A DNA stretch of 10,349 bases from Thermoplasmata archaeon (GTDB lineage Archaea; Thermoplasmatota; Thermoplasmata; SG8-5; JAGLSY01), in the NCBI GenBank assembly GCA_023137005.1, contig JAGLQE010000304.1, positions 1-10,349 on the forward strand, written 5' to 3'. Numbering within the stretch: the stretch's first letter is position 1; every line of letters begins with the position of its first letter. This document shows, in pieces, positions 1 to 6,841 of this stretch. The position numbers and the translations under genes are program-made. A model generated the notes under the pieces. The model saw only the letters and a list, made by a program, of their open reading frames with translations, was not told where the DNA came from and ran no database searches.

Positions 1-30
1 AGCAATCTCAGTGTTCGCTTCAGTGGTCAT
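1..30 (-). CDS. Start of an unidentified gene downstream of hdrB, possibly hdrA (partial)
   Basis: An ATG at 30..28 on the minus strand opens a frame that stays open to the window edge, giving MTTEANTEIA. It follows the hdrB stop by 13 nt, and the purine-rich stretch AAGGAAGG sits just before it as a plausible ribosome binding site. Close spacing after hdrC-hdrB makes it part of the same transcription unit. HdrA is the usual third partner of HdrBC, so this could be its N-terminus, but ten residues cannot show that; no cofactor motif is in view. Identity is inference from context only. Confidence 0.4.
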   Translation of the reverse strand, partial: MTTEANTEIA

Positions 31-43
31 TCGAACGCCTTCC

Positions 44-928
44 TTATATGACCTTTTTCTCCTTCAGGAGCGGTATCGGGTCGACCGTGTGTGAATCAAA
101 TCCACAGCTTTCTATATCCAGGCCCATGGCCAGTGCGATCAGTTGTGTGTAATAGTAAACAGGTATCTGCTTGTAGCCGTCGAATAGGCCTTCAGCATCC
201 TTGCCTCGATAGTCAAGATTGAACTTGCACATCGGGCATGAGAGCATGATGGCATCGGCCCCAGCCTTCTGTGCTGAAGATGATATGCGGTAGGCTCTCT
301 TGGCTGTCAGGTCCTTCTGTTCGATGGTGTGATAGGAACCACAGCATTCTATCTTGTAAGGTGTGTCTATGACCTCGGCTCCCAGTGCTTCCAGGAGTCT
401 TGCCAGGATCACGGGTTCCTCAGCATCGTCTATGGCCACTTCTCTCGGCCTCAGCATGGTGCAGCCGTAGTATGGCATTATCTTCATTCCTTTAAGGGGC
501 TTCTTGACCGCCTTCTTCAGCTTGTCAAAGCCCACATCGTCCCTCAGGAATTCGAGGAAATGCTGAACCTCCACAGTCTTCTTGTAATCTTCTTCCTGGT
601 CCATGAATAAATTGAGGGTCTCAAGGTCTGCCTCATCTTCCTTAACTCTGAGGTTAGTCTGCTTGAGGGTATTACCGCACATATCGCAGAACGTTACCAC
701 TTTTGACATGTCCTGGTCCTCGACATGGATAAGGTTTCTCAAGGGGGCCAGGTGGTGCATCAGATCATCATCCGTGAGTGAAGCAACCACTCCACAACAG
801 TTCCATTCATCCATCTCCACAAGTTTATGTCCCAAGGCCTTGATCACTGCAAATCCCGAGGTCTCCAGGCATTTTGCAGAGGTCTTGACAGTACATCCGG
901 GGTAGTATAATAGGTCCATCTGTATCAC
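44..928 (-). CDS. hdrB: CoB-CoM heterodisulfide reductase subunit B (HdrB family)
   Basis: HdrB is the CCG-domain subunit that carries the non-cubane [4Fe-4S] clusters where heterodisulfide (or a related disulfide) is reduced; it works in the cytoplasm with HdrC and HdrA. The 294-residue protein has two complete CCG domains. The first has C12, C44-C45 and C81-x2-C84 (spacings 31 and 35); the second has C156, C195-C196 and C231-x2-C234 (spacings 38 and 34). Both fit the family pattern CX31-38CCX34-37CXXC, so all cluster ligands are present. The start is GTG at 928, overlapping the hdrC stop as GTGA; an in-frame ATG three codons later (M4) is an equally possible start. The 5' partner is hdrC and another gene follows at position 30. 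Related CCG proteins exist in non-methanogens, so the true substrate (CoB-S-S-CoM or another disulfide) cannot be read from this window. Confidence 0.9.
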   Translation of the reverse strand: MIQMDLLYYPGCTVKTSAKCLETSGFAVIKALGHKLVEMDEWNCCGVVASLTDDDLMHHLAPLRNLIHVEDQDMSKVVTFCDMCGNTLKQTNLRVKEDEADLETLNLFMDQEEDYKKTVEVQHFLEFLRDDVGFDKLKKAVKKPLKGMKIMPYYGCTMLRPREVAIDDAEEPVILARLLEALGAEVIDTPYKIECCGSYHTIEQKDLTAKRAYRISSSAQKAGADAIMLSCPMCKFNLDYRGKDAEGLFDGYKQIPVYYYTQLIALAMGLDIESCGFDSHTVDPIPLLKEKKVI

Positions 929-1359
929 CCAATATTCTTTCTAAATAAGCTGACAAAGGCTATCTGTGGTATCTTCTTGAGCTCCTCGTCGGTTATGCAA
1001 CCCATGTCCGTCATATCCACATTGTTCCTGAGGATGATCTGCCTCAGGCCTTCCATGAGTTGTGTGATATTGATGTCTCTGGGGCATCTTTCAGCACATG
1101 TGTAACATGAAGCACATAACCAGATGGTCTTGGATTCCAGTACTTCTCGCTTATTCATGATCACATGCCTGATGACCTCATCCGGGGTCAGGTCCATCTC
1201 TTCAATGAAAGGGCAGCCAGCAGCGCAGGTGCCACATTGATAACATCCAAAAAATTCTTCCTCGCAGAGGTCCTTCAGTTCCTCGGCCAGGCTATTGTCG
1301 ATCCTTATCTTTGCCAATTCGTGCTGTTCCCTACAATCATCGCCCGAAGCTTCGGTCAT
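925..1359 (-). CDS. hdrC: Heterodisulfide reductase subunit C (HdrC family, 2x[4Fe-4S])
   Basis: HdrC is the small iron-sulfur subunit that passes electrons between HdrA (or HdrE) and HdrB. The 144-residue protein has two ferredoxin motifs, C39-x2-C42-x2-C45-x3-C49-P and C82-x2-C85-x2-C88-x3-C92-P, enough for two [4Fe-4S] clusters. It has no membrane segment, so it is the soluble type. The ATG at 1359 is preceded by GGAGGT about 6 nt upstream, and a second GGAGG-like stretch lies further up, making this a well-supported start. The stop overlaps the hdrB start (GTGA), which implies translational coupling. The extra cysteines at positions 9 and 32 lie outside the motifs. Confidence 0.9.
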   Translation of the reverse strand: MTEASGDDCREQHELAKIRIDNSLAEELKDLCEEEFFGCYQCGTCAAGCPFIEEMDLTPDEVIRHVIMNKREVLESKTIWLCASCYTCAERCPRDINITQLMEGLRQIILRNNVDMTDMGCITDEELKKIPQIAFVSLFRKNIG

Positions 1360-1719
1360 GATATACCTCCGTCCTCCTTGAATGACAAGCCTATATTTGT
1401 GTTATTAGCCTTGTCCCGAAATGCATATCTCAACATTTCACCGTTATAGTCTTGCTCATATACCCGGAGATGCCAATATTTCCAGTTCGCATCATCATCT
1501 GGCAAGCTTGACCAGTCACAGCAAGGGGTATATCGAGAATTGGTATATAAAACTTGAGCCGCAAAATTCTCATTAATACGAATTTAATCTTCTATTTTAG
1601 CGTTAATGGCAATATACTTCTGATTAATGCACCATATCTGCATATATTTGCATTATTTTTCATTTTTCTCGTAATTATGATAGAAAAGTATATGTTTTAT
1701 AATCACATTAACATTTGTC
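1360..1719. promoter_or_regulatory. Divergent control region between hdrCB and the tandem-HTH regulator
   Basis: This 360-bp gap separates hdrC (read left) from the regulator gene (read right). It grows AT-rich to the right of about 1540. A good archaeal box A lies at 1544-1552 (TTTTATATA on the minus strand, TATATAAAA on the plus strand). It is flanked by a 7-bp inverted repeat, GAGAATT at 1535-1541 and AATTCTC at 1565-1571, a plausible operator. If it drives hdrC the leader would be about 160 nt. Nearer the regulator, TATATG at 1689-1694 and TTTTATAA at 1695-1702 lie 18-35 nt before the ATG at 1720, which has no SD site, as expected for a leaderless mRNA. Transcription starts are inferred, not shown. 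Confidence 0.45.
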
Positions 1720-2811
1720 ATGCGAAAGACCCTTTCGGATAGGGAGAGGTCGGCCCTTTATGGTTTGATCCGATTCCCTCATAGCCCGGATAAGGAACTG
1801 GCTACCAGGATCGGAATGAAGACCTCGACATTCTCTTCTATAAAACAGAGATTGAAGGAGGCTGGCTATTATAAGACCATTAGAGTTCCCATGCTTCAAC
1901 GTTTGGGGGCAGAGCTCCTATGTGTCATATACACTCATTTCAATCAGGCCGTGCCTCTTGAGGCCAGGGTCAAGAAGACTACTGGGACCATCGAGGTCTT
2001 TGAGGAGATATTCCATTCAGTAGGAGACACCTTCAGGGGCTTCTCGATGAGCATGGCGAAGAACTATGCGGACATCACCCAGATCGAGGATAAGCGTATT
2101 GAGACCTTTGGTCTCATGGGATTGCTGGAGGAGGAGTACCCCACAACAGTACCATTCCCCTTCAGGACCAGTCGCATTGATAGATTCCTTGATTATGCAC
2201 CTCTCCTAAGCAGTAATTTTGACATTGACCATAAGGATTATGAGATCGACACAGATATTGATACAGACTCCCTGAACGATGCCTTCAATGATATATCTCA
2301 GGTCGAACTTTCAAAGACAGAGAAAATGGTCTTTTGCGCCCTCATAGAATATCCGGAGTTAAGTGACAAGGCACTGGAAGATATTATGCCGGTCTCCCGC
2401 CACACCATCTCGAACCAGAGACGTAAATTCGAGTCATTGGGATTGATGAGGGCCATAAGGATACCCAATCTCAAACTTCTTGATTTCGATGTATTGGCTA
2501 TTCATCATATTCGTTATAATCCCAGCAATCCCCCCACTCCAGATCAGATACAGGGGCACATCATGGATGATTCCACCATAGTTCTATTTTCAAGGCGGTT
2601 CGAATCCTTCATGATATCCGCTTACCCGGATTATGAAACAGCCAAGCGAGAGGGTGCGAAGAAGATCCAGTATCTGAAATCCAATGACCTGATGACCGAT
2701 CGCATCACGATCGATGAATTCAGTATCCAGAGTATGATCATCATCAAGGACATGGCCTTTGGACCGATATCAAGAAAGATGGTCTGCCAGACTATGAATG
2801 ATGAGAATTGA
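1720..2811 (+). CDS. Tandem-duplicated Lrp/AsnC-like winged-helix transcriptional regulator
   Basis: The 363-residue protein consists of two related halves starting near L5 and L197. Each opens with a winged helix-turn-helix: LS..E....LI..P....DK.L, then T.S..++ and G....IR+P.L..L are shared between residues 5-75 and 197-270. Each half then continues with a roughly 100-residue region that looks like a ligand-sensing or dimerisation domain. Lrp-type regulators are normally about 150 residues and dimeric, so this looks like a covalently joined dimer. The ATG at 1720 has no SD site but has TATA-like sequences 18-35 nt upstream, fitting a leaderless transcript. It is divergent from hdrCB and 52 nt before a V4R-like protein, so it may regulate one or both. 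Ligand and targets are unknown; family placement is from the sequence pattern only. Confidence 0.65.
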   Translation: MRKTLSDRERSALYGLIRFPHSPDKELATRIGMKTSTFSSIKQRLKEAGYYKTIRVPMLQRLGAELLCVIYTHFNQAVPLEARVKKTTGTIEVFEEIFHSVGDTFRGFSMSMAKNYADITQIEDKRIETFGLMGLLEEEYPTTVPFPFRTSRIDRFLDYAPLLSSNFDIDHKDYEIDTDIDTDSLNDAFNDISQVELSKTEKMVFCALIEYPELSDKALEDIMPVSRHTISNQRRKFESLGLMRAIRIPNLKLLDFDVLAIHHIRYNPSNPPTPDQIQGHIMDDSTIVLFSRRFESFMISAYPDYETAKREGAKKIQYLKSNDLMTDRITIDEFSIQSMIIIKDMAFGPISRKMVCQTMNDEN

Positions 2812-2863
2812 AGATGGGAATAGTGGAAAACATTAAAATATCATTGACCAATTAATACGGCAT

Positions 2864-3397
2864 ATGAGTGAAGACCAAATGCTGAAGGGCGGTGTCCTGA
2901 AGGGATATTTTGATTTTATAAGAGCCGAGTATGGTCAAGAAGCAATGGAGGAATGCCAGGAACATACCCGAATAAGTTCCAAGGACCTGGTGGATAGAGA
3001 ATTCTATTCCACAGAAAAGAATATAGCCATCCTGACATGGATATCTGATAAGTATGGCATGCACGAGCTCCAAAAGGCTGGGAACTACACAGCCAAGAAC
3101 CTCGGAGGACTGGCTCATATAGTTCGCTTCGCGAATATCAAGTTCTTTCTCAGAAAGGCCAAGGAGAATTATGAGGATACCTTTTCATTTGGTAAGGTTT
3201 CGGTTCTCACGGATGAGGCAGGAAAAAGCGCGAATGTCATATTCAAGGACTGCAATGTCATAGAGGAAAGCTGCATTGCCTGGCTGGGAGCCTTCGAGGG
3301 CTTTATGGAAGTGACCCGGACAAAAGGCTCGGTGGAGAAGGTCAAGTGCCAGGTCAAGGGAGATGAGTACTGTGAATACAGGCTTAAGTGGGAATGA
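2864..3397 (+). CDS. V4R-like small-molecule-binding domain protein
   Basis: A soluble 177-residue protein with a mixed helical N-terminus and a C-terminal motif KCQVKGDEYCEYRLKW. That ending (Cys, then G-D-x-Y-C-x-[FY]) resembles the V4R (4-vinyl reductase) and DUF2378-type domains, which bind small ligands and are found in regulators such as the redox-sensing MsvR of methanogens. No DNA-binding domain is visible, so it would be a stand-alone sensor or binding protein. The ATG at 2864 lacks an SD site; an AT-rich stretch near 2832-2842 could be the TATA box of a leaderless transcript. It sits between the tandem regulator and the GNAT gene on the same strand. The family call is moderate, and the biochemical role is unknown. 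Confidence 0.5.
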   Translation: MSEDQMLKGGVLKGYFDFIRAEYGQEAMEECQEHTRISSKDLVDREFYSTEKNIAILTWISDKYGMHELQKAGNYTAKNLGGLAHIVRFANIKFFLRKAKENYEDTFSFGKVSVLTDEAGKSANVIFKDCNVIEESCIAWLGAFEGFMEVTRTKGSVEKVKCQVKGDEYCEYRLKWE

Positions 3398-3427
3398 ATG
3401 ATATAATGACACTTGGAGGGAATTGGA

Positions 3428-3868
3428 ATGGCTGCAGATCATGAAATAATGCCTTTCTCGATAGAGGATTTTGATGATATGATCGGAGTTTGGGAACTGG
3501 CAAACCTTCACTATAAACCCCTGGGAAGAGACACTCGTGATTCCATCCTGGTCCAAATGGAGGAGGACCCTGGAATGTTCCTATGCGCGAGAGTGGAAGG
3601 CAAGATGGTTGGCACGGTCATTGGCTCCTCGGATGGAAGAAAGGGTTACATAAACCGCCTGGCCATTGTCCCGGATATGAGGAGAAAGGGCATCGCCAAG
3701 GCCTTGATCACGGCCATCGAGAACCATCTTAATAGCCTGGGCCTGAGGATAATCACAGTTCTCATCGAGGATGCTAGCAAGGAGTCTATGGAGCTATTCT
3801 GTTCTATGGGCTATTTTTCTCATGAAGATATCGCCTATCTCTCTAAAAGGGAAAGCCAGGACGTGTGA
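3428..3868 (+). CDS. GNAT-family N-acetyltransferase
   Basis: A 146-residue protein with the GNAT fold signature: a beta strand YINRLAIVPDM leading into the acetyl-CoA-binding loop RRKGIAKAL (pattern [RQ]-x-x-G-x-[GA]), then helix ALITAIENHL and the terminal strand-helix ending in ELFCSMGYF. Enzymes of this family move an acetyl group from acetyl-CoA to an amine; many archaeal members act on protein N-termini or small amines, and the substrate here cannot be told. The start chosen is ATG 3428, which has GGAGGG at 3415-3420 seven nt upstream; a TTG at 3413 would place the SD site inside the gene. The stop overlaps the start of dtdA (GTGA at 3865-3868), so the two are translationally coupled. 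Confidence 0.8.
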   Translation: MAADHEIMPFSIEDFDDMIGVWELANLHYKPLGRDTRDSILVQMEEDPGMFLCARVEGKMVGTVIGSSDGRKGYINRLAIVPDMRRKGIAKALITAIENHLNSLGLRIITVLIEDASKESMELFCSMGYFSHEDIAYLSKRESQDV

Positions 3869-4710
3869 GCATGATCCTGATCTTGATCTCCCGGGAAGAC
3901 ATCGCCAGTGTGAACATAGGCGAGGAATTGCTATCCCTCCGGGACTGGAAGGAATTGGAGGATACATTTGATGGAAACCCGGTCTTGAGCTCTGGAGGTT
4001 TCCTCATGGTCCAGATAAATGATATTCATCTTCATTTCGAGGACATGGACAGGAAGTTCGATGAGGTTCTCGGCATCCGGCCAGAAGTGATCGTCGTTGC
4101 TTCACGCCACCGGAGCCAATCCAAATTACGAACACTCACGGTCCATCCGCTCGGTAATTATTCCAGTGCGGATTTTGGAGGAAGATCAGGCACTCTGGTC
4201 CCATCCGCACCCCGCGAGATGACCCATGCTCTCATCACCCTTGCCAGAAAGGCCAAGGATCTGGATTTTAAGATATCTTATGAGGCCACACATCACGGTC
4301 CCTATAATGGATCACCTCTATTTTTCATCGAGATAGGCAGTGATGAGACCGCATGGCCGGAGAAACCACCAGCGAGGGCCATAGCCGAGACCATCCTCAC
4401 CCTGGATGAGGGCGAACTGGCCACCAATGATGATATCATCGCGATCGGGATAGGCGGGGGTCATTATATGCCCTGGACCTCCGAGGTCGCTCTGACCAAT
4501 AAGATATCCTTCGGTCATATGGTGCCAGGTTATGCCACGGATACCCTTGACGAGACCATGTTAAGGCAATTGATGGACTCCACTCCCGGGATCGGTGGTG
4601 TGTACTTTCACAGGAAGTCCCTGTCCAAGCCACGGTTGAGGGAGCTCAAGGCCTTGTGTGAGGATCTGGGTCTGAAGGTTTTGAGCTCGAAGGAGATACC
4701 ACTCCGCTGA
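3865..4710 (+). CDS. dtdA: D-aminoacyl-tRNA deacylase, archaeal/plant type (DTD2)
   Basis: This enzyme hydrolyses D-amino acids wrongly attached to tRNA, a proofreading step in the cytoplasm. The 281-residue protein carries the conserved blocks of the DtdA/GEK1 family: SRHRS (80-84), TVHPLGNY soon after, THHGP (142-146), FFIEIGS, and GIGGGHYMP (195-203) with its conserved histidine, followed by SFGHMVPGYA. Length is typical. The start is GTG 3865, overlapping the GNAT stop; an ATG two codons on (3871) is an alternative. Next to kptA, it adds to a small tRNA-related cluster. Its coupling to an acetyltransferase is of unknown meaning. Confidence 0.92.
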   Translation: MSMILILISREDIASVNIGEELLSLRDWKELEDTFDGNPVLSSGGFLMVQINDIHLHFEDMDRKFDEVLGIRPEVIVVASRHRSQSKLRTLTVHPLGNYSSADFGGRSGTLVPSAPREMTHALITLARKAKDLDFKISYEATHHGPYNGSPLFFIEIGSDETAWPEKPPARAIAETILTLDEGELATNDDIIAIGIGGGHYMPWTSEVALTNKISFGHMVPGYATDTLDETMLRQLMDSTPGIGGVYFHRKSLSKPRLRELKALCEDLGLKVLSSKEIPLR

Positions 4711-4856
4711 GTTCAGGGTTTAGGGTCTAGGATGGCTACACTTCAACACCCGGCATAATATCCCTTAACCTCTCCACCTAGCCCCTTTAATTTAAGCAAA
4801 AGATATTATAGGTGCTACCGATACTGATTAAACTGAAATATATAGGAGCTGTTTTG
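4711..4856 (+). promoter_or_regulatory. Intergenic region and probable promoter of kptA
   Basis: 146 bp without a gene. AT-rich, TATA-like sequences occur at about 4803-4811 (ATATTATAG) and 4836-4844 (AAATATATA). An SD site AGGAG at 4844-4848 lies 8 nt before the ATG at 4857 and decides that start over the in-frame GTG at 4812. The first TATA is at a suitable distance for a short leader. No clear terminator for dtdA is seen. Confidence 0.4.
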
Positions 4857-5711
4857 ATGCTAAGAGAATGCAATACTCATGGCTACTTTAGAGCCGAGGA
4901 ATGCCCCATATGCGGAGAGAAAGGTAAGTTCTTCCTGAACCAGGAAGAGTTGGACATAGTAGGTAGGACCATGGCCGGAGTGCTCAGGCACTTTCCGGAA
5001 AGGTATGAAGTACAGATGGACGAGAACGGCTGGGTGGATCTACGTGCTTTCGTGGATGCTTTCCAGATAAGGCATCAGCGCTTCCGTTGGCTCAGAGGAC
5101 ATCATGTCCTTGCCATCATAGACACCGACCCCAAAGGCAGGTACCAGTTCAGGGATGGAATGATAAGGGCCACATACGCCCACTCGGTGGACATCGAACT
5201 TGATCTGCCAACACGTAATATCCCGGATGAACTTTTCTACCCCACAACCAAGGAGGAATTGGATATCCTTCTCGAGACCGGTCTGAAACCATCGGACAGG
5301 AAGCGAGTGCATCTTAGCCTGGCATACGACAATGCCATGGAAGCTGGTCGAGTTCGTGACCCCTTCCCGGTGATAATGAAGATAGACACCAAGGCCATGG
5401 TGGAGGATGATCTGGTCATCATGAAGGCTGGTAGCACCGTGTTTCTCACAGAAGAGGTGGAACCAAAGTACATCACTGTGATGGAGGAAAGTCTGGGGCC
5501 CGAGGTTCCAGAAGTATCACAGGAAGATGAGGAGATCAAATTCACAAATGGTGATGAGATAGTATTCTCAGCAGACGAGGCCGAGGAAAAGGCCAAGCCA
5601 GCCAAGAAAGCGGCTCCAAAGAAAGCTGCACCAAAAAAGGAAGCAGTAAAGAAGGCCGCGCCAAAGAAGAAGGCTGCACCCAAGGCCAAGAAGGAAGAAG
5701 CCGAGGAATAG
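4857..5711 (+). CDS. kptA: RNA 2'-phosphotransferase (Tpt1/KptA family) with N-terminal zinc finger and Lys/Ala-rich tail
   Basis: Tpt1/KptA moves the 2'-phosphate from an RNA splice junction to NAD+, giving ADP-ribose 1'',2''-cyclic phosphate. From ATG 4857 the protein has 284 residues. Residues 5-19 form a small zinc ribbon (C5, H8, C16, C19). The KptA domain follows: R44-H45 in VLRHFPE, DENGWVD (55-61), IRATYAHSV (103-111, supplying R104 and H109), GLKPSDRKRVHLS (142-154), AGRVRD (163-168) and VFLTEEVEPKYI (195-206). The usual YHGT motif is replaced by FYPTT (127-131). The last 40 or so residues are repeats of K-A-A-P-K-K, like a histone H1 tail, probably binding nucleic acid (inference). 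The start is set by AGGAG 8 nt upstream. In archaea, whose tRNA splicing leaves no 2'-phosphate, the real substrate is open. Confidence 0.88.
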   Translation: MLRECNTHGYFRAEECPICGEKGKFFLNQEELDIVGRTMAGVLRHFPERYEVQMDENGWVDLRAFVDAFQIRHQRFRWLRGHHVLAIIDTDPKGRYQFRDGMIRATYAHSVDIELDLPTRNIPDELFYPTTKEELDILLETGLKPSDRKRVHLSLAYDNAMEAGRVRDPFPVIMKIDTKAMVEDDLVIMKAGSTVFLTEEVEPKYITVMEESLGPEVPEVSQEDEEIKFTNGDEIVFSADEAEEKAKPAKKAAPKKAAPKKEAVKKAAPKKKAAPKAKKEEAEE

Positions 5712-5726
5712 GCCGGTAAATAATAA

Positions 5727-5753
5727 TGCAAGGCCTTTTAAGGAGGCCTTGCA
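5727..5753. terminator. Perfect 10-bp hairpin after kptA
   Basis: TGCAAGGCCT at 5727-5736 and AGGCCTTGCA at 5744-5753 form a perfect 10-bp stem with a 7-nt loop (TTTAAGG). It begins 16 nt after the kptA stop and ends 22 nt before the next start. No long T-run follows (ATTCACTTCT), so it is not a classic intrinsic terminator; it could stop transcription, protect the mRNA 3' end, or bind a regulator of the next gene. Confidence 0.5.
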
Positions 5754-5774
5754 ATTCACTTCTAGGTAAACAAT

Positions 5775-6098
5775 ATGGTGAATAAGAGAAATATATTTTT
5801 ATTATTTTCAATCGTCATACTGATCCTCGGATTCTTTGTAACCCCAGGGATACCTTTTGTTTATGGTATTGCGATCTTGGGCCTATTATGGAGTGAGGAA
5901 GGGGGAATGAGCTATGGAAATCCTCATAGGAAGAAAATGCTGGAAGAAGGGCGTCCAGCTTTATCCATATCGGCCCATTCACCCATTAAAGACCAAAATG
6001 ATGGACCCAAGGGTCAGGATAATTATACTATGATCACACTCCTTGGCTTTGGTAACATAATCTATGCCGCTGTATTGTTCTTTTTGATGTATGGATGA
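5775..6098 (+). CDS. Small membrane protein of unknown function
   Basis: I do not recognise this 107-residue protein. It has two closely spaced hydrophobic stretches near the N-terminus (about residues 7-24 and 25-40), a polar middle (about 45-83, with RKK and KDQNDGPKGQD), and a C-terminal hydrophobic segment (about 85-105), so two or three membrane passes. The ATG at 5775 has only a weak purine stretch (TAGGT) before it. By eye it and the next gene are richer in A+T than their neighbours. It is alone between a hairpin and a 162-bp gap, and likely has its own transcript. The coding call rests on the clear membrane pattern and the lack of a competing frame. Confidence 0.65.
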   Translation: MVNKRNIFLLFSIVILILGFFVTPGIPFVYGIAILGLLWSEEGGMSYGNPHRKKMLEEGRPALSISAHSPIKDQNDGPKGQDNYTMITLLGFGNIIYAAVLFFLMYG

Positions 6099-6260
6099 AG
6101 CTTTATGATGGGCTGACCGGAGTATTGAGCAAGTCTACCGATATGAGTTCATGGCTGATCAAATAGGACTTGTCGATGATTCAATAAACTATTAATAAGA
6201 CGCATACCATATTCACTATTGTTAATAAACTCAGATCATCGAGTAAAATGGGTGAAGAAA
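6099..6260 (+). promoter_or_regulatory. Intergenic region upstream of the CBS-domain gene
   Basis: 162 bp with no gene. Two TTAATAA boxes (around 6191-6198 and 6222-6228) are candidate TATA elements; the second is about 33-39 nt before the chosen start. GGGTGA at 6250-6255 is an SD site 5 nt before the ATG at 6261 and decides that start over the TTG at 6219. No terminator is evident. Confidence 0.35.
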
Positions 6261-6725
6261 ATGAAATTTACGGCTTTGATTAAAGATTATATGAAAAAAG
6301 AGATCGTGTATGTTGATGAGGATGCAACTCTGACTGAGGTTGTGAATCAGATGAAGATCAAACAAACCGGGGTTGTTATTGTCAAATTTGATGGGAAGAT
6401 AACTGGTGTGATCACATCCAGTGACATATTTTCCGCCCTTGTTCAAAGTGTTTTTTCAGAAACAATTGATAATGTATTGATCACAAAAGAGAATGTATCA
6501 GATATTAGAGCAGGAACCATGCTGGGCGGCCCGACCACTGTAGAATATATGACATCATGCGAACTGGGTGGCACAAATCCATGTATTCAGATATATGAAG
6601 ATGATGTGATAGAGAACGCTATAAGGGTAATGGAGATCAGTCATATACATCATCTGCTGGTGATGGGATATGAGGGGAAGATCGTAGGGACTATTTCTTC
6701 CAATGATGTCCTGAGAGCCTTTTGA
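6261..6725 (+). CDS. Two-CBS-domain protein
   Basis: A 154-residue protein made of a CBS domain pair (Bateman module) and nothing else. The first CBS domain covers roughly residues 5-65 (MKKEIVYVDEDATLTEVV then GVVIV...GKITGVITSSDIFSAL). The second covers about 95-154 (a break, then DDVIENAIRVME...HHLLVMGYEGKIVGTISSNDVLRAF). Such modules bind adenine nucleotides (AMP, ATP, SAM) and regulate a partner. The two S/T-x-x-D motifs (TSSD and SSND) that contact the ribose are present. The linker holds C-x-L-G-G-T-N-P-C, two cysteines nine residues apart, which is unusual in this module. The start at ATG 6261 follows an SD site. The partner is not visible in the window. Confidence 0.85.
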   Translation: MKFTALIKDYMKKEIVYVDEDATLTEVVNQMKIKQTGVVIVKFDGKITGVITSSDIFSALVQSVFSETIDNVLITKENVSDIRAGTMLGGPTTVEYMTSCELGGTNPCIQIYEDDVIENAIRVMEISHIHHLLVMGYEGKIVGTISSNDVLRAF

Positions 6726-6726
6726 G

Positions 6727-6740
6727 CGGACCCGCCGGAA
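6727..6740 (+). repeat. Degenerate copy of tRNA-Arg 3' end
   Basis: CGGACCCGCCGGAA matches CGGACCTGCCGGAA, the complement of the tRNA-Arg acceptor and T-stem 3' strand, at 13 of 14 positions. It is a direct repeat of 6844-6857 and 7023-7036. Confidence 0.5.
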
Positions 6741-6841
6741 GGAGCATGGTAAGAGGTCAGTGTTGTTGGTACAGCAATTTGTTATTTTGGAGTGGAGAGT
6801 GTTGTTGCTGATACATTATGAAGAGAGGATGAGGAACCGGG

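Noticed and set aside
1554..1742. A 62-codon plus-strand frame with a hydrophobic middle in the divergent gap
   Set aside because: It starts with TTG, has no SD site, lies in AT-rich promoter sequence and overlaps the regulator start in another frame.
3413..3427. TTG start for the GNAT gene
   Set aside because: The SD site GGAGGG would lie inside the gene; ATG 3428 has it at the right distance.
4812..4856. GTG start for kptA adding 15 residues
   Set aside because: ATG 4857 has AGGAG at the right distance and gives the zinc-finger N-terminus directly; the extra part overlaps TATA-like promoter sequence.
5237..5731. A long minus-strand frame with Phe/Ala-rich repeats
   Set aside because: It is the complement of the Lys/Ala-rich tail and body of kptA, whose plus-strand domains are clear.
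6219..6260. TTG start for the CBS-domain gene
   Set aside because: No SD site precedes it, and GGGTGA sits 5 nt before ATG 6261.
6759..6807. Decamer AGTGTTGTTG repeated 39 nt apart
   Set aside because: Only two short copies of low-complexity sequence; could easily be chance.
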